Of a stretch of DNA of 36,995 bases, positions 1 through 9,540 are shown piece by piece. Under the pieces are notes generated by a model that was given only the letters and a program-made list of their open reading frames with translations, had not been told where the DNA came from and ran no database searches. The DNA lies in contig JAFDVS010000120.1 of assembly GCA_018268935.1 (NCBI GenBank), forward strand, positions 1 to 36,995. The letters are read 5' to 3'. Source of the DNA: Acidobacteriota bacterium (GTDB lineage: Bacteria; Acidobacteriota; Terriglobia; Bryobacterales; Bryobacteraceae). How positions within the stretch are numbered: the first letter of the stretch is position 1; each line of letters begins with the position of its first letter. A program made the translations under genes and the position numbers.

Positions 1-955
1 GTACGACATTTTCAGCGCGGGGACGGTGGAGAATTTCATGGGGTTGCAGACGCAGGGCGCGGGGAAGGCTCGGGGGAATCAGAAGCTGGTGATGGGGGCG
101 TTCGGGCATGGGGCGATGGCGGGGGATTTGAAGTATCCTGCGGATGCAGCGGACCGGCGATTAATGGATCCGTTTCGTTGGTTTGATTTTTGGCTGAAGG
201 GCGTGCAGAACGGGGCGGACAGGGAACCGGCGGTGCGGTATTACATGATGGGGGACACGATGGAGCAGGGGGCTCCGGGGAATGAGTGGCGGAGCGCTGC
301 TTCATGGCCTCCGGCTTCGACGGTGACGCCGTATTATCTGGGGGCGGGTGGGAGATTGATGATGACCGCGCCGGGTGCGGGGCGGGATACGTTCACCTAT
401 GATCCGCGCAATCCGGTGCCGACGGTTGGCGGGAATAACTTGACGCTGCCGAAGGGGCCGATGGATCAGAGAGCGGTGGGGACGCGGGCCGATGTGCTGC
501 GGTATCAGACGGAGCCGCTGGCGCAGGCGGTGGAGATAGCGGGGAATGTGGAGGCGGAGTTAACGGTGTCGACGGATGCGGAGGATACGGATTTCATGGT
601 GAAGCTGGTGGATGTGTATCCGAACGGGTATGAGGCGCTGGTGCTGGATCAGGCGTTCCGGATGCGGTATCACGCGGGGATAGAGAAGGCGACTCGCGTG
701 GAGAAGGGGAAGGCGTATGCGATCAAGGTGAATTTGTGGCCGACGGCGCTGGTCTTTAACAGAGGGCACCGGATTGCGGTGCATGTGTCGAGCAGCAATG
801 CGCCGCGGTTTGAGCGGCACACGAATACGTGGGAGCCACTGCGGTCTTACGATCAGGCGGTGGTGGCGCGAAACACGGTGCATTTGGGGAAGTCGCGGGT
901 GATGTTGCCGGTAACGAAGGTGTATGGAATTGGCGAGGGCGGGGGAGGAAGGTAA
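1..955 (+). CDS. CocE/NonD family hydrolase, C-terminal part (5' end outside window)
   Basis: The open frame runs in from the left edge (first full codon at base 2) and reads Y-D-I-F-S before the first possible internal start at 26, so the start lies upstream and this is a 3' fragment. The WYD-type motif (Asp at residue 2 of the fragment) followed about 34 residues later by G-A-F-G-H-G fits the catalytic Asp and His of the CocE/NonD serine hydrolases (S15 family); the nucleophile Ser would be upstream. The remainder (from about base 400) has the jelly-roll X-Pro dipeptidyl-peptidase C-terminal domain look, with the typical ending H-R-I-A-V-H-V-S-S-S-N-A-P-R-F. Enzymes of this family cleave ester or amide bonds and are often exported. 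Substrate unknown. It converges on the VOC genes, with a terminator hairpin between. Confidence 0.85.
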   Translation, partial: YDIFSAGTVENFMGLQTQGAGKARGNQKLVMGAFGHGAMAGDLKYPADAADRRLMDPFRWFDFWLKGVQNGADREPAVRYYMMGDTMEQGAPGNEWRSAASWPPASTVTPYYLGAGGRLMMTAPGAGRDTFTYDPRNPVPTVGGNNLTLPKGPMDQRAVGTRADVLRYQTEPLAQAVEIAGNVEAELTVSTDAEDTDFMVKLVDVYPNGYEALVLDQAFRMRYHAGIEKATRVEKGKAYAIKVNLWPTALVFNRGHRIAVHVSSSNAPRFERHTNTWEPLRSYDQAVVARNTVHLGKSRVMLPVTKVYGIGEGGGGR

Positions 956-960
956 TGTGG

Positions 961-986
961 GGAGGGAACTCGTTCAAGTTCCCTCC
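961..986. terminator. Hairpin between convergent genes
   Basis: A perfect 10-bp stem (961-970 with 977-986) and a 6-base loop lie 5 bases after the CocE stop and 6 bases before the end of the opposing VOC gene. The stem is GC-rich but followed by only two T on the plus strand, so it may act on both strands without a classical T tract. Confidence 0.55.
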
Positions 987-992
987 TTGGCC

Positions 993-1394
993 TCAGTTTT
1001 CGGAGGGAGCCATCCAGAAGGGCTCCCAGTGGTGACCGTCGAGGTCGTAGAAGCTCCAGCCGTACATGAAGCCGTGATCGACGGGGTCCAGGACATGCTT
1101 ACCGCCCGCGGCAATCGCAGCCTGGACGATTTCATTCACTGCCTCGCGGTTGGGACATGAGATGGCCACGAGCGATTCCGTGTGCGTGGCGGTGTTGCAA
1201 AGCTGCCGTTTGGTGAAGCCCTGAAAGAAGGGCTCACTGAGCAGCATGACGCAGGCATCGGAGTTGATGATCATGCAAGCGGCTTTGTCATTGGTGAACT
1301 TCATGTTGAATTCGAAGCCGAGCTTGCGGAAGAACTCCATGGAGGCGGGGAGGTCGCGTACAGGGAGATTGACGAAGAGCATGCGGGAGTCCAT
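993..1394 (-). CDS. VOC-fold (glyoxalase/bleomycin resistance-like) protein
   Basis: This 133-aa protein opens with F-V-N-L-P-V-R-D-L and then E-F-F-R-K-L-G-F, the beta-alpha-beta pattern of the vicinal oxygen chelate fold, and ends with the D-L-D-G-H-x-W-E-P-F-W signature of that superfamily. It reads as a cytoplasmic single-VOC-domain protein; enzymatic activity and substrate cannot be read from sequence. It starts 9 bases after the upstream VOC gene stops, and an AAGGAG sequence overlapping that stop is its probable ribosome binding site, so the two are one transcript. A second Met at residue 5 is an alternative start. The neighbouring SigG-like sigma factor is a plausible regulator. Confidence 0.85.
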   Translation of the reverse strand: MDSRMLFVNLPVRDLPASMEFFRKLGFEFNMKFTNDKAACMIINSDACVMLLSEPFFQGFTKRQLCNTATHTESLVAISCPNREAVNEIVQAAIAAGGKHVLDPVDHGFMYGWSFYDLDGHHWEPFWMAPSEN

Positions 1395-1403
1395 GGATGG
1401 CGA

Positions 1404-1829
1404 TTACTCCTTGGGCAGGGTGCAGTTGAACATCCAGTTCACGCCGAAGGCATCGGTGAGTGTTCCGAATTTCGCACCCCAGAAGGTGTCCTGTATGGGC
1501 ATGGTGACCGTGCCGCCGACGGAGAGGGCTTCGAATGCGTTGACCATGTCTTTGGGATCGGCGAAGTCAGCGGTAATGGACACTTGATTGCCGATCTTTG
1601 CGGGCTGGCCGGGCATGGCATCACTGATCATCAAGGTGCGACTGCCGATGGTGAGGCAGGCATGCATGACCAAATTGCGATCGATTGCGAGGCTAGGATC
1701 ACAAGGGGGGCCATCGCCGTAGCGCATGAGGGCTTCGACTTTTGCGCCGAGGGCAGCTTCATAGAGGCGGATAGCCTTTTCGGCGCCGCCGTTCAAGAGG
1801 ATGTAGGGGTTGAGGTTTTTTATCAGCAT
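1404..1829 (-). CDS. PhnB-like VOC family protein
   Basis: The 141-aa product has the PhnB/DUF3427-type VOC pattern: N-P-Y-I-L-L-N-G-G-A-E-K-A-I at the N terminus, the A-L-G-A-K-V turn, then G-S-R-T-L-M-I-S-D-A-M-P-G, and W-G-A-K-F-G-T-L-T-D-A-F-G-V-N-W near the end. That last stretch is the usual PhnB-family signature. Despite the name, such proteins are not shown to act in phosphonate breakdown; many are small-molecule binding proteins or putative epimerase/dioxygenase relatives. The gene lies between the ECF sigma gene (53 bases upstream) and a second VOC gene (9 bases downstream), probably in one operon. An AGGAG sequence about 10 bases before ATG supports the start. Confidence 0.88.
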   Translation of the reverse strand: MLIKNLNPYILLNGGAEKAIRLYEAALGAKVEALMRYGDGPPCDPSLAIDRNLVMHACLTIGSRTLMISDAMPGQPAKIGNQVSITADFADPKDMVNAFEALSVGGTVTMPIQDTFWGAKFGTLTDAFGVNWMFNCTLPKE

Positions 1830-1882
1830 CGATGGATAGACTCCTGACGGGAGGAGAATTCATCGGTGTGAGGAGAAAAAAA

Positions 1883-2830
1883 TCAGGCTGTAAGAGAGAG
1901 CGGGAGGCCGAAGCGGGGGAAGAGGGTCGAGGCATCGAGAAACGAGTTCCAGCCGGTGATGTGATCGCCGTTGAGTTCGAGGACGGTGAGAGCCCAAGGC
2001 TGGAAGCCGCCATCGGGGCTGGGATGATACTGGCCGAAGGCGGGGGAGCCGCAAGCCGCAGTGGGGAGGAGACGGGATCCACGGCAGCCGATGCCACGGC
2101 CGGTGAGCCAATCGCGGACGGATTGGCGGCCCTGGAGCCACAGAGAATAAGGTGGCATGGAGAATGTCGCGTCTTCGTGGAGAAGCGATACGAGGGTATC
2201 GACATCGTAGGCGTGGAAGGCGTCGACGTAGCGCTCGAGCAGGCGGGACTGGGTGGCGGATAATTCGGCGGGGACCTCCGTGTGACGGGCGGCGAGCGTG
2301 GCGCGGGCGCGTTGCAGAGCGCTGTTGACGGCAGCGGGAGAGGTATCGAGGCTTTCGGCTACCTCGGCCGCACTCCAGCCGAGCACTTCCATCAGGAGCA
2401 GTACGGCCCGCTGCTTCGGGGGCAGGTGCTGGAGAGCAGCGACGAAGGCGAGGCGGATGCTTTGTTTGAGGATGGCGCGCTGGGCGGGATCGGCATCGGA
2501 GGGAATGACACTGGCATCGGGAACCGGTTCGAGCCAATGCTTGCGGGGTAACTGCACCAGCTCGGCGGTGACGGCGCCGGGGCCGGATTCCGTCATGGGG
2601 CGAAAGCGGCGTTCGCTGCTGGTGAGCTGATCGAGGCAGACGTTGGTGGCGATGCGATAGAGCCAGGTGCGCAAGGAGGCGCGGCCATCGAAGTTGTCCA
2701 TGGCGCGCCAGGCGCGGATCATGGTTTCCTGCACGGCGTCGTCGGCATCGGCGATGGAGCCCAACATGCGGTAGCAATGGCCGGTGAGGACGGCACGATG
2801 CTGCTCGAACTGATCGACATGGGCGGACAT
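1883..2830 (-). CDS. ECF sigma factor with SnoaL-like C-terminal domain (SigG/TIGR02960 type)
   Basis: The 315-aa protein has sigma region 2 at about residues 12-70 (C-Y-R-M-L-G-S, then D-A-D-D-A-V-Q-E-T and F-D-G-R-A-S-L-R-T-W-L-Y-R-I-A-T-N), sigma region 4 at about 130-180 (L-P-P-K-Q-R-A-V-L-L-L then a helix-turn-helix), and a C-terminal 120-residue extension that resembles a SnoaL-like/NTF2 domain. The length and extension match the SigG/SigX5 group, in which the extra domain, rather than a separate anti-sigma factor, is thought to tune activity. ATG begins 4 bases after the NtrX stop, so it is probably co-transcribed with NtrY-NtrX; two VOC genes follow. In Mycobacterium tuberculosis, SigG has been linked to glyoxalase-family genes, which fits the neighbours; the link here is inference. 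Confidence 0.9.
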   Translation of the reverse strand: MSAHVDQFEQHRAVLTGHCYRMLGSIADADDAVQETMIRAWRAMDNFDGRASLRTWLYRIATNVCLDQLTSSERRFRPMTESGPGAVTAELVQLPRKHWLEPVPDASVIPSDADPAQRAILKQSIRLAFVAALQHLPPKQRAVLLLMEVLGWSAAEVAESLDTSPAAVNSALQRARATLAARHTEVPAELSATQSRLLERYVDAFHAYDVDTLVSLLHEDATFSMPPYSLWLQGRQSVRDWLTGRGIGCRGSRLLPTAACGSPAFGQYHPSPDGGFQPWALTVLELNGDHITGWNSFLDASTLFPRFGLPLSLTA

Positions 2831-2834
2831 GCGA

Positions 2835-4192
<1,358 letters not shown>

Positions 4193-4196
<4 letters not shown>

Positions 4197-6235
4197 GCCT
4201 TGGCCTCGACGGGAGACCAATCGGCTTCGGCAACGGCGGCAGTAGGGATGTCGATGAGGAACCGGGCTCCGGCAGGCTGGTTATCCTCGACGCGGATCTG
4301 GGCGTGGTGTTCGGCGAGGATGTGGCTGACGATGGCCAGCCCCAATCCAGTGCCACGGCCCTTAGTGGAAAAGTAGGGCAAGAACAGCTTCTCCTTGTCT
4401 TCGGGGGAAACGCCGCAACCGGTATCGGCCACGGTGAGCTCGATGCTCTCTGGGGTGACGGCGCGGGTGGAAACAACGATACGGCGCACGAGTGAGCCTT
4501 CCATGGCTTCGGCGGCATTGTCGACGAGGTTCACGATGACGCGTTTGAATTGCTCTTTGTCGAGCTTGACGGCGGGCAAGTCGCGGGCGAGGTCGGCAAT
4601 CAACTCGATGGAGGGGATACGGTCCTGAAAGACGGAGAGGGCGTTGAGCACCACTTCGTTGAGGTCGCTGACGGCGAGTTGGGCGGCGGGGAAGCGGGCG
4701 AATTGAGCGAACTCATCAACGAGGGTTTTGACCGATTCCACTTCGCCGAGGATGGTTTGGCAGCAGTCACGGAGGACGCGGCTCGATTCCGGAGGGATGG
4801 CTGCCCGATCGAGCTGGCGGACCACACGTTCGGCGCAGAGGGCAATGGGGGTGAGCGGATTCTTGATCTCGTGAGCGATGCGGCGAGCGACTTCGTGCCA
4901 GGCGGCGGCTTTTTGGGCGCGGAGGAGTTCGCTGGTGTCTTCGATGACGAGGACAAAGCCGGAGGTTTCCTTTTGCTCGAGGGCGGCGACGGTGACGGCG
5001 AGGTGCACCATCTGGCGATCGAGGCGGAAATCGAGCTGGCGGGAAGCGACTCCGGTGCGGCGGGCGCGATTCATGAGGTAGTGAATCTCGCGGGCTTCGT
5101 CGGTGGGGAAGAGGCGGTCGATGGAGGCCTGGCGATCGAGGCGGAGAGACGGGAAAATGCGTTTGAGGGCCTGGTTGTAGCGGAGGATCTTGCCATCGGG
5201 GGACATGGAGATGACGCCGCTGGGGATGCTCTCGAGGATGGCTTCGGTGAAGCGGCGGCGGCGCTCGAGTTCGCGGCTATTGGCGTCGAGATCCTGGGTC
5301 ATCTGATTGAAGGCGCGGACGAGGACACCGAGCTCATCGAGCGCGGTCATGTTGATGCGGTGCTCGAGGTTGCCTTTGCGGACCTCACCGGCGGCGTCGA
5401 GGATGGCGAGGATGGGGTCACTGATCTGGCGGGCCATGAACTGGGCGATCCAGGTGGCTACGAAGAGAATGAACAAAGTGATCAAGGCGAGTAGCAGGAT
5501 GTAGAGGCTACGAAAGTCTTTGCGGCGGGCGGCGAGTTCGTCGTAGTCGGCGACCTGCTTGGCGATTTCGCGCTGCTTGTCGGAGAAATCGAGGGGCATG
5601 ACGATGCGAACGAGCAACTGCGCGTCGGCGCCGTAATTGGCGTGACCTTCGACGGTACGGGTGCTGGCTTGCTTTGGGGGGCCGCAGAGGAAATAGGGTG
5701 ATCCGGCGGCCGGCTTGACCCAGGCCTGCTCCACTTCCTGTTGTTTACAGATGCGGGCAATGTTGGCGGCGCCGGGTTGCTGATCGGCGAGCATCTGGGC
5801 GACGAGATTGGCTCTGCTTTGCGATTCGAGGTCCATGGCCACACCGACTTCGATGAGGTTCCAGCGGATATTCATGGCGGGCCGGCTGAACCAGCGATCG
5901 AGGGTGCGGTTGAGGACAGAGACGCTGAAGAGGACGAGGAAGAGCACCGGCATGATGCTCAGAGCCATGGCGCCGAAGACGAGGCGCGACTTAATGCGGG
6001 AGCCTTCCTTGTTGCGCTGGCGTTCGACATAGAGCTTCAGCGCGGTGCGCAGAAGCATGAAGCCGAGGGTTACGGTGAGAAGGAAGACGAAGGTGGAAAC
6101 GGCCCAGAAGATGTAGGTCTGGGGGTTGCTGGTGGGGGCGAACTCTCCGAAATCGAAGGAGACCTGCCAGACGATCAGCGTCACCAGAATGGCGAGCATG
6201 ACCAAGCCGGTACCGAAGAGTAAGCGTTTCCTCAT
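4193..6235 (-). CDS. ntrY: NtrY-like membrane sensor histidine kinase
   Basis: The 680-aa protein has three predicted membrane helices near the N terminus (about 4-24, 41-62, 84-108), a periplasmic segment to about 243, a fourth helix (244-267), a HAMP linker (268-320), a PAS domain (about 330-435), a HisKA domain with phospho-acceptor His455 in I-A-H-E-I-K-N-P, and an ATPase domain with N-box V-D-N-A-A-E-A-M (571-578), D-T-G-C-G (604-608) and G-T-G-L-G-L (628-633). This order is that of NtrY, the kinase for NtrX, linked to nitrogen and redox control in other bacteria. Its TGA overlaps the NtrX ATG by four bases. No strong ribosome binding site is seen. The stimulus is not predictable from sequence. 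Confidence 0.92.
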
Positions 6236-6308
6236 AGCATCTGAGGGGATAGACCCCTTACGGGGCCCATTGCTCGATTATACCGGCTGGATTGGCGGGA
6301 GGCGGAGG

Positions 6309-6650
6309 CTATTGCGGGCTGAGGTTGGCGGTGCGGAACTCGTACTGCTGGATTTCCATGGCAGCCTTGCCCTCTTCGAAGCGGACGATGCGGCCACGGG
6401 CGACCAATTTCAGAGAGCACTTGGAGTTGAGCTGGGCGGGCCAGTTGATGGCGACTTCCAGGCGGCGTCCGGGGATGAGGAGCTTCTCGGTGGTAAATAA
6501 CACACCGGTGCTACTAATATTGACGGTCTTCCCTAGCCCGCCTTCGTCGGCGCTCTTCTTGCTGAGTACTTTGTAACGTACTTCACGTTCAATGGGGAAG
6601 CGATCGGCGGCTCGCCGTTCGCTCGATGGTTTATTCGCTAGTGTGACCAT
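6309..6650 (-). CDS. PilZ-domain protein, probable c-di-GMP receptor
   Basis: The 113-aa protein is a lone PilZ domain. The two c-di-GMP binding motifs are visible: R-A-A-D-R (RxxxR, residues about 13-17) and N-I-S-S-T-G (NxSxxG, about 45-50), followed by V-L-F-T and an I-V-R-F strand late in the domain. Such proteins bind cyclic di-GMP and alter motility, polysaccharide secretion or other targets; the partner is unknown. It lies 73 bases upstream of NtrY in the same direction, so it may head the same transcript, and it is divergent from the RidA-like gene. The start at 6650 is preceded by a weak GGA-containing site. Confidence 0.85.
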   Translation of the reverse strand: MVTLANKPSSERRAADRFPIEREVRYKVLSKKSADEGGLGKTVNISSTGVLFTTEKLLIPGRRLEVAINWPAQLNSKCSLKLVARGRIVRFEEGKAAMEIQQYEFRTANLSPQ

Positions 6651-6826
6651 GTTTTCCGTTACCTGGACGTTCGTGCATCTCTAGAATGCGATCGATTGCG
6701 GGGGTTCGCAATGGTTACTTGGATGGATTTAGCGCTAGTACTGGGGTACGCCTTCTTTCGTACTGATTGCTGACATTGCTGGAACCTGCGGAAGGAAGGA
6801 GGGGGCTTGCAGTATCATTGCGTATT
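6651..6826. other. Divergent intergenic region (PilZ / RidA-like)
   Basis: This 176-base region must carry the promoters for both divergent genes. I see no convincing -35/-10 pair on either strand. A purine-rich GGAAGGAAGGAGGGGG run at 6790-6805 lies about 21 bases before the RidA-like ATG, rather far for a ribosome binding site. Confidence 0.4.
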
Positions 6827-7276
6827 ATGACTTTGCGAAACTTTTGTCTGATTCTGACCTTGACTGCTGCACTGGCGCCGGCGGCGCTGGCACAGAAGAA
6901 GGTAATCCAGCTCCCCAATACGCAGCCCAACCGGCCGTTCAGCTCGGCCTTGATGGTTGGCAACACACTGTATGTTTCGGGGATGGTGGGAAGGACAGCG
7001 GATGGGAAGATCCCGGATAACTTTGAAGATGAGGTGAAGCAGACGCTCGATAATATTCTGGATGTGGTTAAGGTGGCAGGGATGAGCTTCGCCGATGCCG
7101 TGGCAGTGCAGGTTTACCTCACCGATATGACGCTGTTTGAGCGGATGAACAAGGTGTATATGGCGGCGTTCCCGGAGCCTCGTCCGACACGGACGACGGT
7201 GGGTATTTCGAAGCTGGTGGGCACATCGAAGATTGAGATCACGGTGACGCTGGTGAAAGGCGCAGGGAAGAAGTAA
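6827..7276 (+). CDS. Exported RidA family protein
   Basis: The protein is 149 aa when started at the ATG at 6827. It has a Sec-type signal peptide (about residues 1-22, ending A-L-A-Q) followed by a complete RidA/YjgF domain: V-S-G-M-V-G, then D-N-I-L-D-V-V-K-V-A-G, V-Y-L-T-D-M, and P-R-P-T-R-T-T-V-G with the family's conserved Arg. Cytosolic RidA hydrolyses reactive enamine/imine intermediates; the signal peptide places this paralogue in the periplasm, where its substrate is unknown. The frame is open upstream to 6767, but the signal peptide favours 6827. It converges on the glycosyltransferase gene with an 8-base gap. Confidence 0.85.
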   Translation: MTLRNFCLILTLTAALAPAALAQKKVIQLPNTQPNRPFSSALMVGNTLYVSGMVGRTADGKIPDNFEDEVKQTLDNILDVVKVAGMSFADAVAVQVYLTDMTLFERMNKVYMAAFPEPRPTRTTVGISKLVGTSKIEITVTLVKGAGKK

Positions 7277-7284
7277 GGTTTTTT

Positions 7285-8655
7285 TCAGCGGCGTGTATAG
7301 ATGTGAAAAGAGCGATTGGAGCCGGCCAGGCGGTAGCGATCCATCCAGGGTTTGAGGTCCGGGTAATTGGTGATGGCGAGGGATGGATTGAGTGGACCGA
7401 GGCCATCGAGGATCATGGCCGGCTCATAGGCGACGAGGCGGGCGCGGTTTTGCTGCGCCCAATCCGCCGCGGTTGGGGTTGAGGAAGTGAGGTGGCGGTC
7501 GGCGAGGACGCCGGTGAGGGGTTGGGAATCGAGCCAGGGCGTGGCGGCGGGGATGCGGGAATAGGCGTAGACCTCGGGGCGATAGCCCCATACGAGGATT
7601 GATGTTGCGTTGGATTGGACGGCGAGTCCGGCCGCCTGGCGTGCGTCGTCGTGGAGGGCGAGATCGGACCAGGGGACACCCATCGCCACTTGTGCGTAGC
7701 GGGGGCCGAAGCGGACAAGCGGGATGAGGAGCAGGGCGAGGGCGATCCAGTGGGGGCGGCGGAGCGGGGCGAGGCCGCGGGCGGCGAGGATCACCATGGG
7801 GACCAGGAGCTGGAAGTAGTAGCGGGGGAAGAAGCGGAAGCCGGCGCAGACCGCGGCGAAGGACACGGCGGCCCAGAGGAGCAGGCGGCGGGTTTCGGGA
7901 TCCTTTTGGCGCGTGACAGCGAGGGCGGCTCCTACGAGAAGCGCGGCCTGGAAGCCGGCCCAATTGAGGGTACGCTGCAGGGCTTCGGTAAGGGGATTGG
8001 AGACGAAGGTATCACGGCTGTAGAGCATGCCCCATCGCCAGACTTGATCGATGTAGGGTTGGAGAGAACCCTGCCACTGCATGTAGGCGAGGGCCGGGAG
8101 GTTGATGACGGCTGCTCCGGCGGCAATGAGATGCGGCCTGCGCCATTCCCAGGCGAGGCAGGCGAGTAAGACGAATGGAGCTTTGGGATTGAGGAGCAAG
8201 GCGGCTCCACAGGCAGCACCGGCGAGCAGGGGTTGACGGCGGACGCAGAACAGGATAGCAAGCAGGTGAATGGGGATCATCAACTGATCGGGAGCGGCGG
8301 CCATGACTGCGGTGGGGATACCGAAGTTGAGGAAGAAGGCGAGGAGCGCGGCGGCGAGGGTGGCTTCGCGCGTGGACCAGAGCTTTTGAGCGAGCAGCCA
8401 GGCACAGGCGCTGGAGGCGGTGACGAGCAGGGCGCCGATCAATCGGAGTTTCCAGCCGATGGCGGCGCCGAAGGCCCAGTAATAGCCGGCGAACAGAGGC
8501 GGCTTGTCGAACCAGATGTCACGGTAGAGGAGCTTGCCGCGCAGCATTTCGAGGGCTGCGGCGATGGGATAGGCTTCTTCCACCCAGACGACATCGCGGT
8601 GGCAAAGCTTGAGGAGGAGCGTCAGGAAGAAGACGAGGGTGAGGACCCGCCACAT
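7285..8655 (-). CDS. Integral membrane glycosyltransferase (GT39/ArnT-like, PMT_2)
   Basis: This 456-aa protein starts directly in a membrane helix (M-W-R-V-L-T-L-V-F-F) and has about ten more hydrophobic segments. The first loop contains V-W-V-E-E-A-Y-P and, further on, Y-R-D-I-W-F-D-K-P-P-L-F. That is the layout of lipid-phosphate-sugar dependent glycosyltransferases (PMT/ArnT type), in which an acidic pair in the first loop and the DKPP segment are typical. It would transfer a sugar from a polyprenyl-phosphate donor on the periplasmic side; the acceptor is unknown. The C-terminal soluble part (from about 330) is family-specific. Its 5' end overlaps the 3' end of galU by 34 bases, which suggests co-transcription and a role in surface polysaccharide or glycoprotein assembly. 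Confidence 0.78.
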   Translation of the reverse strand: MWRVLTLVFFLTLLLKLCHRDVVWVEEAYPIAAALEMLRGKLLYRDIWFDKPPLFAGYYWAFGAAIGWKLRLIGALLVTASSACAWLLAQKLWSTREATLAAALLAFFLNFGIPTAVMAAAPDQLMIPIHLLAILFCVRRQPLLAGAACGAALLLNPKAPFVLLACLAWEWRRPHLIAAGAAVINLPALAYMQWQGSLQPYIDQVWRWGMLYSRDTFVSNPLTEALQRTLNWAGFQAALLVGAALAVTRQKDPETRRLLLWAAVSFAAVCAGFRFFPRYYFQLLVPMVILAARGLAPLRRPHWIALALLLIPLVRFGPRYAQVAMGVPWSDLALHDDARQAAGLAVQSNATSILVWGYRPEVYAYSRIPAATPWLDSQPLTGVLADRHLTSSTPTAADWAQQNRARLVAYEPAMILDGLGPLNPSLAITNYPDLKPWMDRYRLAGSNRSFHIYTRR

Positions 8656-9527
8656 AGCAAGCGCTCCAGGTAGGCGCGGAAATCTTTTCCGTACAGCGGG
8701 TCGGCGAGGGCGAACTCGACGAAGGTTTCGAAGTAGCTGGGGAAGTTGCCGATGTCGTAGCGGCGTTCTTCGGGGCGAAGTTTGAGGGCGAGCACGCGCT
8801 TGCCTTCTTCGCAGAGCATTTGAATGGCGCTGGTGAGCTGGATTTCGCCGCGTTTGTCGGGTTGGACGCGGCGGATCATATCGAAGATCAGCGGCGAAAA
8901 GGCATAGCGCCCGGCCACGGCGAGGCGGCTGGGGGCTTCCTCGACGCTGGGTTTTTCGACGATGCGGGAGACGCGGAGGGAGCCGTCGCTATTTTCGGCG
9001 ACGTCCACGATCCCGTAGTGGACAACGTCTTCGCGCGGAACCTCTTCGACGGCGATGACGCAACTGGCGCGTTTCTCGGTGAACAGTTCCGTCATGCGGG
9101 AAACGGCCTTCGATTCGGCATTGATGCCGAGGATGGAATCGCCGAGGGCGACGATAACGGGGAGTTCGCCGGCGAAGTTCTCACCCGTGAGGATGGCGTC
9201 GCCGAGGCCGCGCTGGAAGCGCTGGCGGGTGTAGAAGAAGTTGGCGTCGAGGTCTTCGAAGTCGAGCTCGGCGAGGAGATCTTTCTTGTTGCCGTCTTTG
9301 AGGACGCGGGTCAATTCGGGGTCGGAATCGAAGTGATTTTCAATGGAAGATTTGCTTCGGCCGGTGACGAAGAGGATCTGCTCCACGCCGTTGGCGACGA
9401 GTTCTTCGACGACGTACTGAACGATGGGCTTGCGGGCGACGGGCAACATTTCTTTGGGTTGCGACTTGGTCGCGGGCAAAAGCCGGGTGCCGTGACCGGC
9501 AACGGGAACAATGGCGCTACGGATCAT
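8622..9527 (-). CDS. galU: UTP-glucose-1-phosphate uridylyltransferase
   Basis: The 301-aa protein begins M-I-R-S-A-I-V-P-V-A-G-H-G-T-R-L-L-P-A-T-K, the nucleotide-binding signature of GalU, followed by K-E-M-L-P and P-I-V-Q-Y-V-V-E-E. V-E-K-P-S, G-R-Y-A-F-S and G-E-I-Q-L-T-S-A-I are further family hallmarks. It makes UDP-glucose from UTP and glucose-1-phosphate in the cytoplasm, for polysaccharide and glycolipid synthesis. Length is normal for the family. The last nine residues (G-G-S-S-P-S-S-S-S) are low-complexity and lie in the 34-base overlap with the downstream glycosyltransferase gene; they look like a read-out of that gene's start region rather than a conserved tail. Its start is 13 bases after the sppA stop. 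Confidence 0.95.
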   Translation of the reverse strand: MIRSAIVPVAGHGTRLLPATKSQPKEMLPVARKPIVQYVVEELVANGVEQILFVTGRSKSSIENHFDSDPELTRVLKDGNKKDLLAELDFEDLDANFFYTRQRFQRGLGDAILTGENFAGELPVIVALGDSILGINAESKAVSRMTELFTEKRASCVIAVEEVPREDVVHYGIVDVAENSDGSLRVSRIVEKPSVEEAPSRLAVAGRYAFSPLIFDMIRRVQPDKRGEIQLTSAIQMLCEEGKRVLALKLRPEERRYDIGNFPSYFETFVEFALADPLYGKDFRAYLERLLCGGSSPSSSS

Positions 9528-9540
9528 GAATCTCCTATCG

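Noticed and set aside
6236..6308. GGGG/CCCC mini-hairpins between the PilZ and NtrY genes
   Set aside because: Four-bp stems only; could be chance in this GC-rich sequence.
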